5,821 nucleotides of DNA from Candidatus Thorarchaeota archaeon (GCA_029855925.1 JAGSHP010000168.1:1-5821); one strand, 5' to 3'. Positions 1 through 5,150 are shown, numbered from the stretch's first letter. Notes: a model not told the origin generated them from the letters alone. A program made the numbers and translations.

Positions 1-793
1 CATCCAGATTGTCAGAGAGGGTGAGGTCCCCGCCGACAGAGACCTTGCCACCAACATTGATCTCATCACCCACTGCAGGACCATCAAGTGTTACTTTTCC
101 GCCCACATCAATACGCCCAAACTTCACAGGACCAGCCGCTACAAATGAGCCTCCAACATCGACCCGTTCCACGACAGAGTCAGGGCCAACCTTCGCGCTG
201 CCACCAACAGAGATCCGGTCAACATTCACAGCGCCCTCCGCACTGAATGACCCTCCCACTGACACTGTGTCTATCTCGCCGCTATTGACCTTTGCACTAC
301 CACCAACTGAGATGTCATCGACCCTTGAGTCGCCCTCTATCTTTACGGAACCTCCAGCAGAGATACGATCCACATGAGCATCCCCGGCAATCTTGACAGA
401 GCCGCCACCTGAGATCTTCGTGGCGCGTGCATCCTTGCCGACCTTCACCGAGCTGCCTGCTCTTGCGGTCTCACATTCCAGGTTACCGCCAACTAGTAGA
501 GTCTTGTCAATATCAAGGTCTCGAGCCTGCACATTTCCCTCAACCTCAAGGCTATTCTTCTTCACGCGAACACCATCTTCAGAGGAAAGATTGCCCTCTA
601 TGCTGATCATTCCTTTCGCATCAATGGCATAGACATGGAGAGAACCTCTAATCTCCAGATCACCCTTTACCTTCAGAGTACCAGATATGGAGATGGTATC
701 ACCCTCAGATGGGATAATAGCACGACAGTCAACTATCTCAACATTCTCGTCAACTGTTCCGAGTTGGACATCTTCTTGCTTTTGAAATTTCAT
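1..793 (-). CDS. Bactofilin-like beta-helical repeat protein (polymer-forming cytoskeletal type), C-terminus cut by window edge
   Basis: The minus strand is open from an ATG at 793 to the window edge, giving 264 residues without a stop. Residues 1-30 are a short non-repetitive lead. Residues 30-125 contain irregular hydrophobic/Gly strands. From about 125 on there are eight regular units with the core I/V-x-V-G-G-S/K-x-x-V, with the GG pairs at 130, 147, 164, 180, 197, 214, 231 and 248. That is a period of 17 with a single 16. Short alternating strands broken by Gly/Asp are typical of a right-handed beta-helix, as in bactofilins (DUF583), which polymerise into filaments without nucleotide. 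No signal peptide or membrane segment is visible, so a cytoplasmic scaffold is likely. The start is supported by a GGAG nine bases upstream and a TATA box further up. The family assignment rests on repeat character, not on a search; a related GlyGly-rich beta-solenoid of other function is possible. Confidence 0.72.
   Translation of the reverse strand, partial: MKFQKQEDVQLGTVDENVEIVDCRAIIPSEGDTISISGTLKVKGDLEIRGSLHVYAIDAKGMISIEGNLSSEDGVRVKKNSLEVEGNVQARDLDIDKTLLVGGNLECETARAGSSVKVGKDARATKISGGGSVKIAGDAHVDRISAGGSVKIEGDSRVDDISVGGSAKVNSGEIDTVSVGGSFSAEGAVNVDRISVGGSAKVGPDSVVERVDVGGSFVAAGPVKFGRIDVGGKVTLDGPAVGDEINVGGKVSVGGDLTLSDNLD
38..412 (-). repeat. Eight in-frame coding repeats of about 51 bp
   Basis: Within the bactofilin-like gene the codons for the Gly-Gly pair recur every 51 bases, with one 48-base step. 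On the plus strand each unit shows as a ccaccaac- or cctccaac-like block followed by a gagat/gatct element. The units have diverged at the DNA level but keep the protein period, which points to old duplication under structural constraint rather than recent slippage. Confidence 0.75.
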
Positions 794-802
794 TCTTGCA
801 CG

Positions 803-806
803 CTCC
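803..806 (-). promoter_or_regulatory. Shine-Dalgarno GGAG for the bactofilin-like gene
   Basis: The minus strand reads GGAG, then nine bases, then ATG at 793. No in-frame ATG lies further upstream, so this site decides the start. Confidence 0.6.
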
Positions 807-840
807 GCAAGTATTCTACAAGTAGACCAAGCATCATTGC

Positions 841-847
841 AATATAA
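841..847 (-). promoter_or_regulatory. TATA box for the bactofilin-like gene
   Basis: The minus strand reads CCTTATATTGC across this site. Its centre lies about 50 bases upstream of the ATG at 793. With the usual archaeal spacing, transcription would start near 819 and leave a leader of about 25 bases that includes the GGAG. The whole arrangement is coherent for an archaeal promoter. Confidence 0.55.
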
Positions 848-864
848 GGGAGTGTCACATCTGA

Positions 865-883
865 AGGTCACAAGTTGTGACCT
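865..883. promoter_or_regulatory. Perfect 19-bp palindrome, candidate operator
   Basis: AGGTCACAA-G-TTGTGACCT is a perfect 9-bp inverted repeat around one central base. It lies between the end of the winged-helix gene and the TATA box of the bactofilin-like gene, with its centre 30 bases upstream of the TATA centre. A third copy of the core GTCACA occurs at 854-859, directly repeated 13 bases from the left arm. No T-run follows on either strand, so a terminator is less likely than a protein-binding site. The neighbouring winged-helix protein is the obvious candidate ligand, by inference only. Confidence 0.55.
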
Positions 884-889
884 CTATCT

Positions 890-1195
890 TCACATTCCAA
901 CAATCGGTTCAGGAATGGGAACACCCACTAGAGTTGCGATTCTCTTGTACAGTTCGAGATACTGGTGCCCTAGGACAGTCACCTTGTATACTCGACGTCC
1001 CTCGTCCACCTCATCCTCAAGGAGACCTCGCTTCAGTAGGTGGTTGATGATTGTCTTTGCTCTGTCCACGGGCATGTTGGTCGACCGCGCAGCTCGTGTC
1101 AAGGGGCATTCACCATAGATATAGATCACCCGCAGAATCTCGGCATAGATATCATAACGGGTACGCTTCAGGAGATCTGTCTTCTTCCTCGGCAC
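890..1195 (-). CDS. Small winged-helix DNA-binding transcriptional regulator
   Basis: This is a one-domain DNA-binding protein of about 101 residues. The order is helix 1 (RYDIYAEILRVIYIY), helix 2 (CPLTRAARSTN), a probable recognition helix (PVDRAKTIINHLLKRG), a charged beta-wing (LLEDEVDEGRRVYKVT) and a C-terminal helix (GHQYLELYKRIATLVG) of the kind used for dimerisation. This is the common archaeal winged-helix layout (HTH_45/PadR-like size class), with no ligand domain. The reading frame also has GTG at 1210, TTG at 1207 and GTG at 1204, for up to 106 residues. I chose the GTG at 1195 because it lies about 25 bases from the TATATA at 1217-1222, which would make the mRNA nearly leaderless. 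An alternative TATA (TTTTTATG near 1234) would instead favour the 1210 start. It sits upstream of the bactofilin-like gene, which has its own promoter, and beside a palindrome it may bind. Confidence 0.8.
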   Translation of the reverse strand: MPRKKTDLLKRTRYDIYAEILRVIYIYGECPLTRAARSTNMPVDRAKTIINHLLKRGLLEDEVDEGRRVYKVTVLGHQYLELYKRIATLVGVPIPEPIVGM

Positions 1196-1216
1196 AACGC
1201 ACACCAACACAAGAGG

Positions 1217-1222
1217 TATATA
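1217..1222 (-). promoter_or_regulatory. TATA box for the winged-helix gene
   Basis: TATATA, read as TGTATATACC on the minus strand, has its centre about 25 bases from the GTG at 1195. This is the normal distance to a transcription start in archaea. The half-site AGGTCA at 1226-1231, found also in the palindrome at 865-883, is immediately upstream, which would fit autoregulation; a 6-base match is weak evidence. Confidence 0.45.
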
Positions 1223-1225
1223 CAG

Positions 1226-1318
1226 AGGTCATAAAAAGACACTGGGGAGAGAAGTGAACTGGTCTCGACAGGATACACTTATGATTTCGAATGCTAACCA
1301 AGACTGGCTGGGAGTCCT
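1226..1318 (+). promoter_or_regulatory. Promoter region of the plus-strand longin/roadblock-flavoprotein-cobO genes
   Basis: This intergenic stretch precedes the first plus-strand gene. Two weak TATA-like sites are visible: ATAAAAAGA at 1231-1239 and CTTATGAT at 1278-1285. The second would place the transcript start near 1306. The GGGAG at 1310-1314 is a Shine-Dalgarno with short spacing of four bases to the ATG at 1319. I cannot tell which TATA is used. Confidence 0.35.
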
Positions 1319-2056
1319 ATGATTAAGCGGGCCTATGTTGCAAGGCACAATGGTGAACCTATCTTCGGAAGGAAATACACTTCAGAAGAGATTGAAGATG
1401 ATATGCAGATCCCACCCTCCATCCGGGCCAGTATCATCCTGTTGGCATCCGCGAGAGGCACCATGCTTGGCAGCCCCTATGTCATTGAGCAAGACGATGC
1501 CATCTGGGTTCTCTGCTTTTTTGAGTCGTTCGTGGTTGTGCTGGAGGCCGACCCAAATGAGAAAGTTGACTGGTTGAAGAGACGCGCTCTATCGCTTGGA
1601 AGACGCATTTTGAGGGAGTTCAGCTTCTCGGTCACTGCGTGGCCGGGGGAAGGCTCGGACATCGCAGGCTTCGCTGATACAATCGACCTCTTTGCGCGTC
1701 TGAACCCAGCAATTTCTGTCGAGAAGATACTGAAACAGGTCGAGTCCACCGTAAACCGCGTCCTTGTGGACTACCCTGTGGCCTACGTCGGTGTCTTCGA
1801 TGCGGCTGGTGAGATGATTGGTGGCAATGTTCCCGAAGATCACATCAAGATAATCAGACAGGAGATACTTGGTGACTCTATCAGGACCTCAATGGACTTG
1901 GTTCCAACTGTCGTTGATGTGAAGGGGTACGAGGTGCATACCATCAGAGTGAGTATGCTGACAGTAGTTGCAGCCGGGTATCAAGAGGAGAGCAAGATGG
2001 CGGCGGTCCGTGCCGTGGGGGACCTCGCTCAGTCGATCCAGAACGTCCTCACTTAG
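1319..2056 (+). CDS. Longin-like plus roadblock/LC7-like two-domain protein
   Basis: The 245-residue product has two apparent alpha/beta modules. Residues 1-105 follow a longin order: strand (KRAYVARH), turn NGEP, strand (IFGRKY), a helix near 31-46 (PPSIRASIILLASA), three strands between 52 and 77 (SPYVIEQ, AIWVLCFFES, FVVVLEAD) and a long helix 82-103. Residues 133-245 follow the roadblock order: helix 133-150, strands 154-160 and 164-169, helix 173-185, strands 196-201, 204-210 and 213-219, then a long final helix 223-244. Such domains act as platforms or regulators for small Ras-like GTPases in eukaryotes and are abundant in Asgard archaea. No catalytic motif, signal peptide or membrane span is seen, so a cytoplasmic adaptor is likely. 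The start ATG has GGGAG just upstream. The fold calls are pattern-based; either half could be a divergent profilin-like PAS/longin relative. Confidence 0.65.
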   Translation: MIKRAYVARHNGEPIFGRKYTSEEIEDDMQIPPSIRASIILLASARGTMLGSPYVIEQDDAIWVLCFFESFVVVLEADPNEKVDWLKRRALSLGRRILREFSFSVTAWPGEGSDIAGFADTIDLFARLNPAISVEKILKQVESTVNRVLVDYPVAYVGVFDAAGEMIGGNVPEDHIKIIRQEILGDSIRTSMDLVPTVVDVKGYEVHTIRVSMLTVVAAGYQEESKMAAVRAVGDLAQSIQNVLT

Positions 2057-2094
2057 TTGGGACAGTAGAAAGAGAAAAGTAGCTGAAGCACAAG

Positions 2095-2120
2095 TCCCTC
2101 ACAGACAAACAGCTGAGGGA
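2095..2120 (+). promoter_or_regulatory. Hairpin covering the ribosome binding site of the flavoprotein gene
   Basis: TCCCTCA (2095-2101) pairs perfectly with TGAGGGA (2114-2120) over 7 bp, with a 12-base loop. The right arm contains the GAGGGA Shine-Dalgarno of the next gene, whose ATG is at 2127. When folded, the stem would hide the ribosome binding site, so it could damp translation. No T-run follows, which argues against a terminator. Confidence 0.45.
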
Positions 2121-2126
2121 AATGTG

Positions 2127-2765
2127 ATGCACATCATTGGAATTAATGGTTCTCCAAGGAAGGAACGCTCGAACACCCGATTTCTGCTTGAACAGGCACT
2201 TGAGAGTGCAGAGGAAAAGATGAATGCCCTTTGCATAGATGGGACCACCATGCTGATCGACCTTGTTGACTATGAGATTCGACACTGTACGGGATGCGAC
2301 GCATGCGTGAGAAAGAAGCCCTGTCCTGAGAGCGCAAAGGACGACATGGACAAGCTAGAGGAGCTGGTACTTGCAGCCGACGGAATCATCATTGGAGCCC
2401 CTTCGTATTTCACGACGGTGCCAGGCGTGCTCAAGGACTTCATTGACAGGTCACGCACAATGAAGATGAGGGACAATCAACTGCGTGACAGGGTATTCGG
2501 CGCAATCACCTTCGCGGGACTGAGGTACGGTGGACAAGAGGTCGTCGTTGACTATCTCAACCGATATGCACTGGCACATGGAATGATAGTGGTCGGGAGC
2601 CTGGGCAGTCCTATCACTGATGGCATAGCAGGAGCTGGCAGTCTCCAGACGGATGAGGGGTCCTGGCGCTCCTCAAAGAAGGACACGCTGGCAATCGCAT
2701 GGAGTCGACTCTTGGGAGAGAGAGTCGCAGATATCGCCTCGCGCCTCGGGGGAAGTGGTGAGTGA
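2127..2765 (+). CDS. Iron-sulfur flavoprotein / NADPH-dependent FMN reductase family (flavodoxin-like fold)
   Basis: The 212-residue protein has the flavodoxin-like FMN-reductase pattern. MHIIGINGSPRKERSNT at the N-terminus carries the FMN phosphate loop (GSPR 8-11). LAADGIIIGAPSYF (82-95) with VPGVLKDFIDR (98-108) is the second flavin-binding region. Cysteines 54, 57, 60 and 66 form the compact CX2CX2CX5C motif of the Isf family, known from Methanosarcina thermophila to hold a 4Fe-4S cluster; electrons pass between the cluster and FMN, and the enzyme is a cytoplasmic dimer or tetramer. The start is the ATG preceded by GAGGGA seven bases upstream; the frame stays open further 5' but would overlap the previous gene. 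The stop overlaps the GTG of the adenosyltransferase gene (GTGA), so the two are translationally coupled. I infer a role in reducing cob(II) corrinoid for adenosylation; this is not shown by sequence alone. Confidence 0.85.
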   Translation: MHIIGINGSPRKERSNTRFLLEQALESAEEKMNALCIDGTTMLIDLVDYEIRHCTGCDACVRKKPCPESAKDDMDKLEELVLAADGIIIGAPSYFTTVPGVLKDFIDRSRTMKMRDNQLRDRVFGAITFAGLRYGGQEVVVDYLNRYALAHGMIVVGSLGSPITDGIAGAGSLQTDEGSWRSSKKDTLAIAWSRLLGERVADIASRLGGSGE

Positions 2766-3331
2766 GCTCCCACAGACCAACTATCGAGGGACAGGTGCAG
2801 GTCTACACCGGCAACGGCAAGGGCAAGACCACCTGTGCTCTCGGAGCGGGGATTAGAGCAGCAGGACATGGACTCGAGGTGCTCATGATCAGTTTTATGA
2901 AGGCAAAGGTCGCGGAGAGAGGGGAGGGGACTGATGTGAACTACGGTGAGTTCCGAGTCATTGAGAGCATTCCAAACTTCACGATAGTCCCAGTGGGTCG
3001 GCAGACATTTGTTGACAAGAAGAACCCAGACCCAGTAGACATACAGATGGCGCATGATGGGCTCAAACTTGCACAAAAGGCTCTGAGAGAACATGAATGC
3101 GATGTGTTGATTCTTGATGAGATCAATGTCGCTGTGGAGTGGGGCCTGATCACCCTTGAGGAACAACTCGACCTCATCAGAATGAAACCTCAAGATGTCG
3201 AGATGATCATGACTGGGAGGTATGCAAGACAAGAGGTGCTTGATGCGGCGGACCTGGTCACTGAGATGAGAGAGGTAAAACACTACTATGAAACAAAGAA
3301 GCTTCTTGCTCGAAGGGGTTTTGAGTTCTAA
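2762..3331 (+). CDS. cobO: ATP:corrinoid adenosyltransferase (CobA/CobO/BtuR family)
   Basis: The product attaches the 5'-deoxyadenosyl group of ATP to the cobalt of cob(I)alamin or cob(I)yrinic acid a,c-diamide, giving the coenzyme form used by mutases. It has 189 residues, full family length. The P-loop GNGKGKTT is at 17-24, identical to the family signature. The Walker B-like strand VLILDEI is at 115-121, followed by NVAVEWGLI. TGRYARQEVLDAADLVTEM at 151-169 and KHYYETKKLLARRGFEF at the end match the conserved C-terminal region. The start is GTG at 2762, the first start after an in-frame TGA at 2759, with a G-rich GGGGGAA upstream. It overlaps the stop of the iron-sulfur flavoprotein gene by four bases. 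Another cobalamin-linked gene, a mutase of the methylmalonyl-CoA type, lies beyond the intervening low-GC cassette. Confidence 0.95.
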   Translation: MSSHRPTIEGQVQVYTGNGKGKTTCALGAGIRAAGHGLEVLMISFMKAKVAERGEGTDVNYGEFRVIESIPNFTIVPVGRQTFVDKKNPDPVDIQMAHDGLKLAQKALREHECDVLILDEINVAVEWGLITLEEQLDLIRMKPQDVEMIMTGRYARQEVLDAADLVTEMREVKHYYETKKLLARRGFEF

Positions 3332-3361
3332 CAAATCCTCAGCTGTGAGTAGGATGTATAT

Positions 3362-3829
3362 CTATAACAGGTCTAGATACAGCCTATGTCGATCACTGCC
3401 AGTCTTTGATATATATCTAAATGCAAGTTTCTCGTAATAGTCCACCATCGAGCCCAATGCATCAACGTAGAGAATTCTGCAAGCAATTGTTTTACCGATG
3501 CTCTTTGACAAAGAAATGCAATGGTCAATGAGATGTTTCGAAATTCCCTTTCCTTGATAGCGTTTATCAACGCCAATCATACCTAGTAACATGCCGGGAA
3601 CCCTAAATTCGCTAGTCATATCAGGGAGCCGTAGTCTCAGAGATGAACATGCTATTGCATAGAATCCGAAAACGTCAGCTCCTCTGTGAATTACATATAC
3701 CTTCGTAAGTTTTCGCTGTTGTTGATCATACGCCTTTTCTTTGAGAAAACGGTTTACGAGATCGTTTCCGCAGTTGAATCGGTCCAAAGCCATCTTACTG
3801 TCAAGCATACCGATTGTAAATTTGACCAA
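3362..3829 (-). CDS. GNAT N-acetyltransferase, TacT/AtaT-like candidate toxin
   Basis: The 155-residue single-domain GNAT opens with FNCGNDLVNRFLKEKA (18-33), the FxCGNxxLNxFL signature of the TacT/AtaT group whose members acetylate aminoacyl-tRNA. The acetyl-CoA loop is GVDKRYQGKGISKHLI (86-101), with Q-x-G-K/G-x-G spacing intact. VDAL (122-125) and DYYEKLAF (130-137) supply the usual catalytic tyrosine, so it looks active. The start is TTG at 3829, the first start after an in-frame stop, with GAGG nine bases upstream; an ATG at 3808 would lose the first strand. It is last in a three-gene minus operon, 13 bases after the preceding stop, in toxin-after-antitoxin order. It converges on the adenosyltransferase gene with 30 bases between stops and no clear terminator. 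A metabolic acetyltransferase is the alternative. Confidence 0.8.
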   Translation of the reverse strand: MVKFTIGMLDSKMALDRFNCGNDLVNRFLKEKAYDQQQRKLTKVYVIHRGADVFGFYAIACSSLRLRLPDMTSEFRVPGMLLGMIGVDKRYQGKGISKHLIDHCISLSKSIGKTIACRILYVDALGSMVDYYEKLAFRYISKTGSDRHRLYLDLL

Positions 3830-3838
3830 GTAATCCAG

Positions 3839-3842
3839 CCTC
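3839..3842 (-). promoter_or_regulatory. Shine-Dalgarno GAGG that supports the TTG start of the GNAT gene
   Basis: GAGG lies between the TAA of the upstream gene (3843-3845) and the TTG, with a nine-base spacer. This favours the rare TTG start over the ATG at 3808, which has no such site. Confidence 0.5.
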
Positions 3843-4256
3843 TTACAGGTCGATATCTACATCTGTTGGTTCCTCGGGGTTTGGAAATCTCTGAAGTGCC
3901 TCTTCGATTATCCTTTCCCTCAATGTATCCTTTGGTGGACTCGTAATGAGCTCGTAGAACCTAACTGCATCTTCCCCCGTGATAACATCGTCTGATAACT
4001 CAGTTTCCGTCGAACTGCCCGACTTGTCATCATTTGATTCAAGAACATTGATAACGGCCCCATGATCCACTGCTTTGTCTACTATTCGTCCCCCGAAGAG
4101 TTTCTCATATGTCACAAAGTAATCTTGTGGGATAGTCAGCTCCATGAAATATGATTTAGTGAGAGTCAATTCCGTGTAATATGCTATCAACCACTCCTTT
4201 TCTCTAAGAGTATGTTCTTTCTCGCGCTTCTTGCTCAAGCATTGTTCTTGCTTCAT
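3843..4256 (-). CDS. Uncharacterised 137-residue protein, candidate antitoxin partner of the GNAT
   Basis: I do not recognise the whole protein. Residues 1-20 are strongly charged (Lys/Glu-rich), 21-55 hold aromatic/hydrophobic stretches, 73-90 are an Asp/Ser/Glu-rich linker likely to be disordered, and 91-120 (ITGEDAVRFYELITSPPKDT then LRERIIEEAL) form a helix, PP turn and helix. This tail resembles the end of DUF1778/TacA antitoxins (Fxx-L-x-PP-x-x-x-LR), which wraps round the GNAT toxin. No ribbon-helix-helix is clear at the N-terminus, so DNA binding is unproven. The start is well set: GAGGAGG lies seven bases upstream and the ATG overlaps the stop of the preceding gene (ATGA). It ends 13 bases before the GNAT gene. 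The antitoxin role is inferred from position and tail; a different accessory role is possible. Confidence 0.7.
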   Translation of the reverse strand: MKQEQCLSKKREKEHTLREKEWLIAYYTELTLTKSYFMELTIPQDYFVTYEKLFGGRIVDKAVDHGAVINVLESNDDKSGSSTETELSDDVITGEDAVRFYELITSPPKDTLRERIIEEALQRFPNPEEPTDVDIDL

Positions 4257-4924
4257 TCTGTGTCCTCCTCAAGTAAACTCGTCAATGCCGTAATTAGGTT
4301 CTGAAGTTCAATTCTATCGAGTTCCAATCTGAGAATTGTTTCCTCACCTTGTCCGTTAACGGATGGTATGGAGATATCATACAGTTGAACAAGAGGAGAA
4401 TCATCGCTAATGAATTGCACATACTTCGTATGAGCTTCCATTGGCCCTATGATATAGTCCGTTGTGCGGAAACATCTGAAAATCAGAAGCCCTGCATTTT
4501 TGTGACTTCCAAACATATCAACAATGTGCTGTGCTCTCTTTCGTTCCTCCTCAGGATAACGCGCATAAAATGCATCCATCTTGCGACTCGCGATATAATG
4601 AGCATATGCAGACACAAAATCGATGACTTGACCCAGTTCCGGAGCAGGTATATCTGGGAACCGCTCTTCTAGTTCGACTGTGTTTATCGCTACTTCAAGC
4701 CTCTTGGGCAATACCCGAATAAATAGCAGATTTGCGTCTAGTATTTCAGGGAATATGTCTAAGATACGCTTGAATTTCTTCTCATCGAGAAGCTTGTTCC
4801 TCGTCAATTGCGTCGATTTCTGTATGTCCGGTGCACTTTCGTCTTTTGCCATCCAGATCTGGTTCTCCCATCTTCTTTTAGCTGACTCTTGATTATTATT
4901 CTCAACTCGAGTCTTATTGAACAT
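4253..4924 (-). CDS. Uncharacterised 223-residue protein, first gene of the GNAT operon
   Basis: I do not recognise this protein. Residues 1-45 are polar and rich in Asn/Lys/Glu, probably flexible. Residues 47-140 look mainly helical, with charged surfaces (KKFKRILDIFPEILD, ELGQVIDFVSAYAHYIASRK, PEEERKRAQHIVDMF). Residues 143-198 alternate hydrophobic strands (GLLIFRCFR, KYVQFIS, VQLYDISI, ILRLELD), and the protein ends in an amphipathic helix (ELQNLITALTSLLEE). No signal peptide, membrane span or metal-binding cysteine set is seen. The ATG at 4924 has no clear Shine-Dalgarno and may be close to leaderless; an ATG at 4852 with GGGAG twelve bases upstream would remove 24 residues. The stop overlaps the next start, so it is translationally coupled to the 137-residue gene and likely works with it. 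Confidence 0.65.
   Translation of the reverse strand: MFNKTRVENNNQESAKRRWENQIWMAKDESAPDIQKSTQLTRNKLLDEKKFKRILDIFPEILDANLLFIRVLPKRLEVAINTVELEERFPDIPAPELGQVIDFVSAYAHYIASRKMDAFYARYPEEERKRAQHIVDMFGSHKNAGLLIFRCFRTTDYIIGPMEAHTKYVQFISDDSPLVQLYDISIPSVNGQGEETILRLELDRIELQNLITALTSLLEEDTE
4264..4270 (-). promoter_or_regulatory. Strong Shine-Dalgarno GAGGAGG
   Basis: GAGGAGG lies seven bases before the ATG at 4256, inside the last codons of the preceding gene. It is the strongest ribosome binding site in the window and would make the 137-residue product well expressed relative to its neighbours, as expected if it were an antitoxin. Confidence 0.6.
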
Positions 4925-4951
4925 AGCAGCGTAGCTTTACACAATGTCCTA

Positions 4952-4959
4952 CAAATACT
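4952..4959 (-). promoter_or_regulatory. Possible TATA-like element for the three-gene minus operon
   Basis: AGTATTTG on the minus strand is centred about 31 bases from the ATG at 4924, which would give a leader of only a few bases. A second AT-rich candidate, CTTTTTAGG at 4973-4981, lies further up. Neither is strong. Confidence 0.25.
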
Positions 4960-5115
4960 GCTTTCGAATCTACCTAAAAAGTCTATGATGTAATAACCTC
5001 TGTATAGAATTCACACCATGTGTATGCATAATCTTGCTTGATTTCATCAACAATGGTTTGAAATCTTGTCAGGTTAGGCCTTGACGAACTGGTGAAAACC
5101 CAATTTCAAGAGGAG

Positions 5116-5145
5116 TAGGAAATCCTAGATGTTTCATAGGAAATC
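5116..5145 (+). repeat. Direct repeat TAGGAAATC x2 spaced 21 bp
   Basis: TAGGAAATC occurs at 5116-5124 and again at 5137-5145. The 21-bp period is two turns of the helix, and the second copy ends five bases before the TATA box. TCCTA at 5123-5127 also forms an inverted match with the second TAGGA. This is a plausible activator or repressor site for the mutase gene. Confidence 0.4.
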
Positions 5146-5150
5146 GAACA

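Noticed and set aside
9..632. Plus-strand open frames rich in Pro, Thr and Ser resembling a repetitive secreted protein
   Set aside because: They are the reverse-strand image of the 17-residue repeat gene: the Pro-Pro-Thr blocks are the complement of the Val-Gly-Gly codons. The minus frame has a promoter, ribosome site and sensible composition.
865..883. The palindrome as an intrinsic terminator of the winged-helix gene
   Set aside because: Its RNA hairpin would have a loop too tight for the full stem and no T-run follows on the minus strand; archaeal termination generally relies on T-rich tracts.
2095..2120. A cobalamin riboswitch ahead of the flavoprotein and adenosyltransferase genes
   Set aside because: Only about 70 bases separate the genes, far too short for the B12 aptamer, and no B12-box-like sequence is seen; only a simple hairpin is supported.
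1968..2126. A longer flavoprotein starting inside the longin/roadblock gene
   Set aside because: The extra N-terminal residues are basic and Ser/Arg-rich with no family match, and the flavodoxin fold begins exactly at the ATG at 2127, which has a good ribosome site.
2552..3334. A 260-residue minus-strand frame opposite the flavoprotein and adenosyltransferase genes
   Set aside because: It is antisense to two well-identified genes, has a Ser/Leu/His-rich random composition and no recognisable motif.
3332..3361. Bidirectional terminator between the convergent adenosyltransferase and GNAT genes
   Set aside because: The 30-base gap contains no clear stem and no T-run on either strand, so I could not support it.
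4925..5150. A tRNA, small RNA or attachment site that could explain insertion of the low-GC cassette
   Set aside because: No cloverleaf, no terminal inverted repeats and no matching direct repeats at both ends of the cassette could be found by eye.
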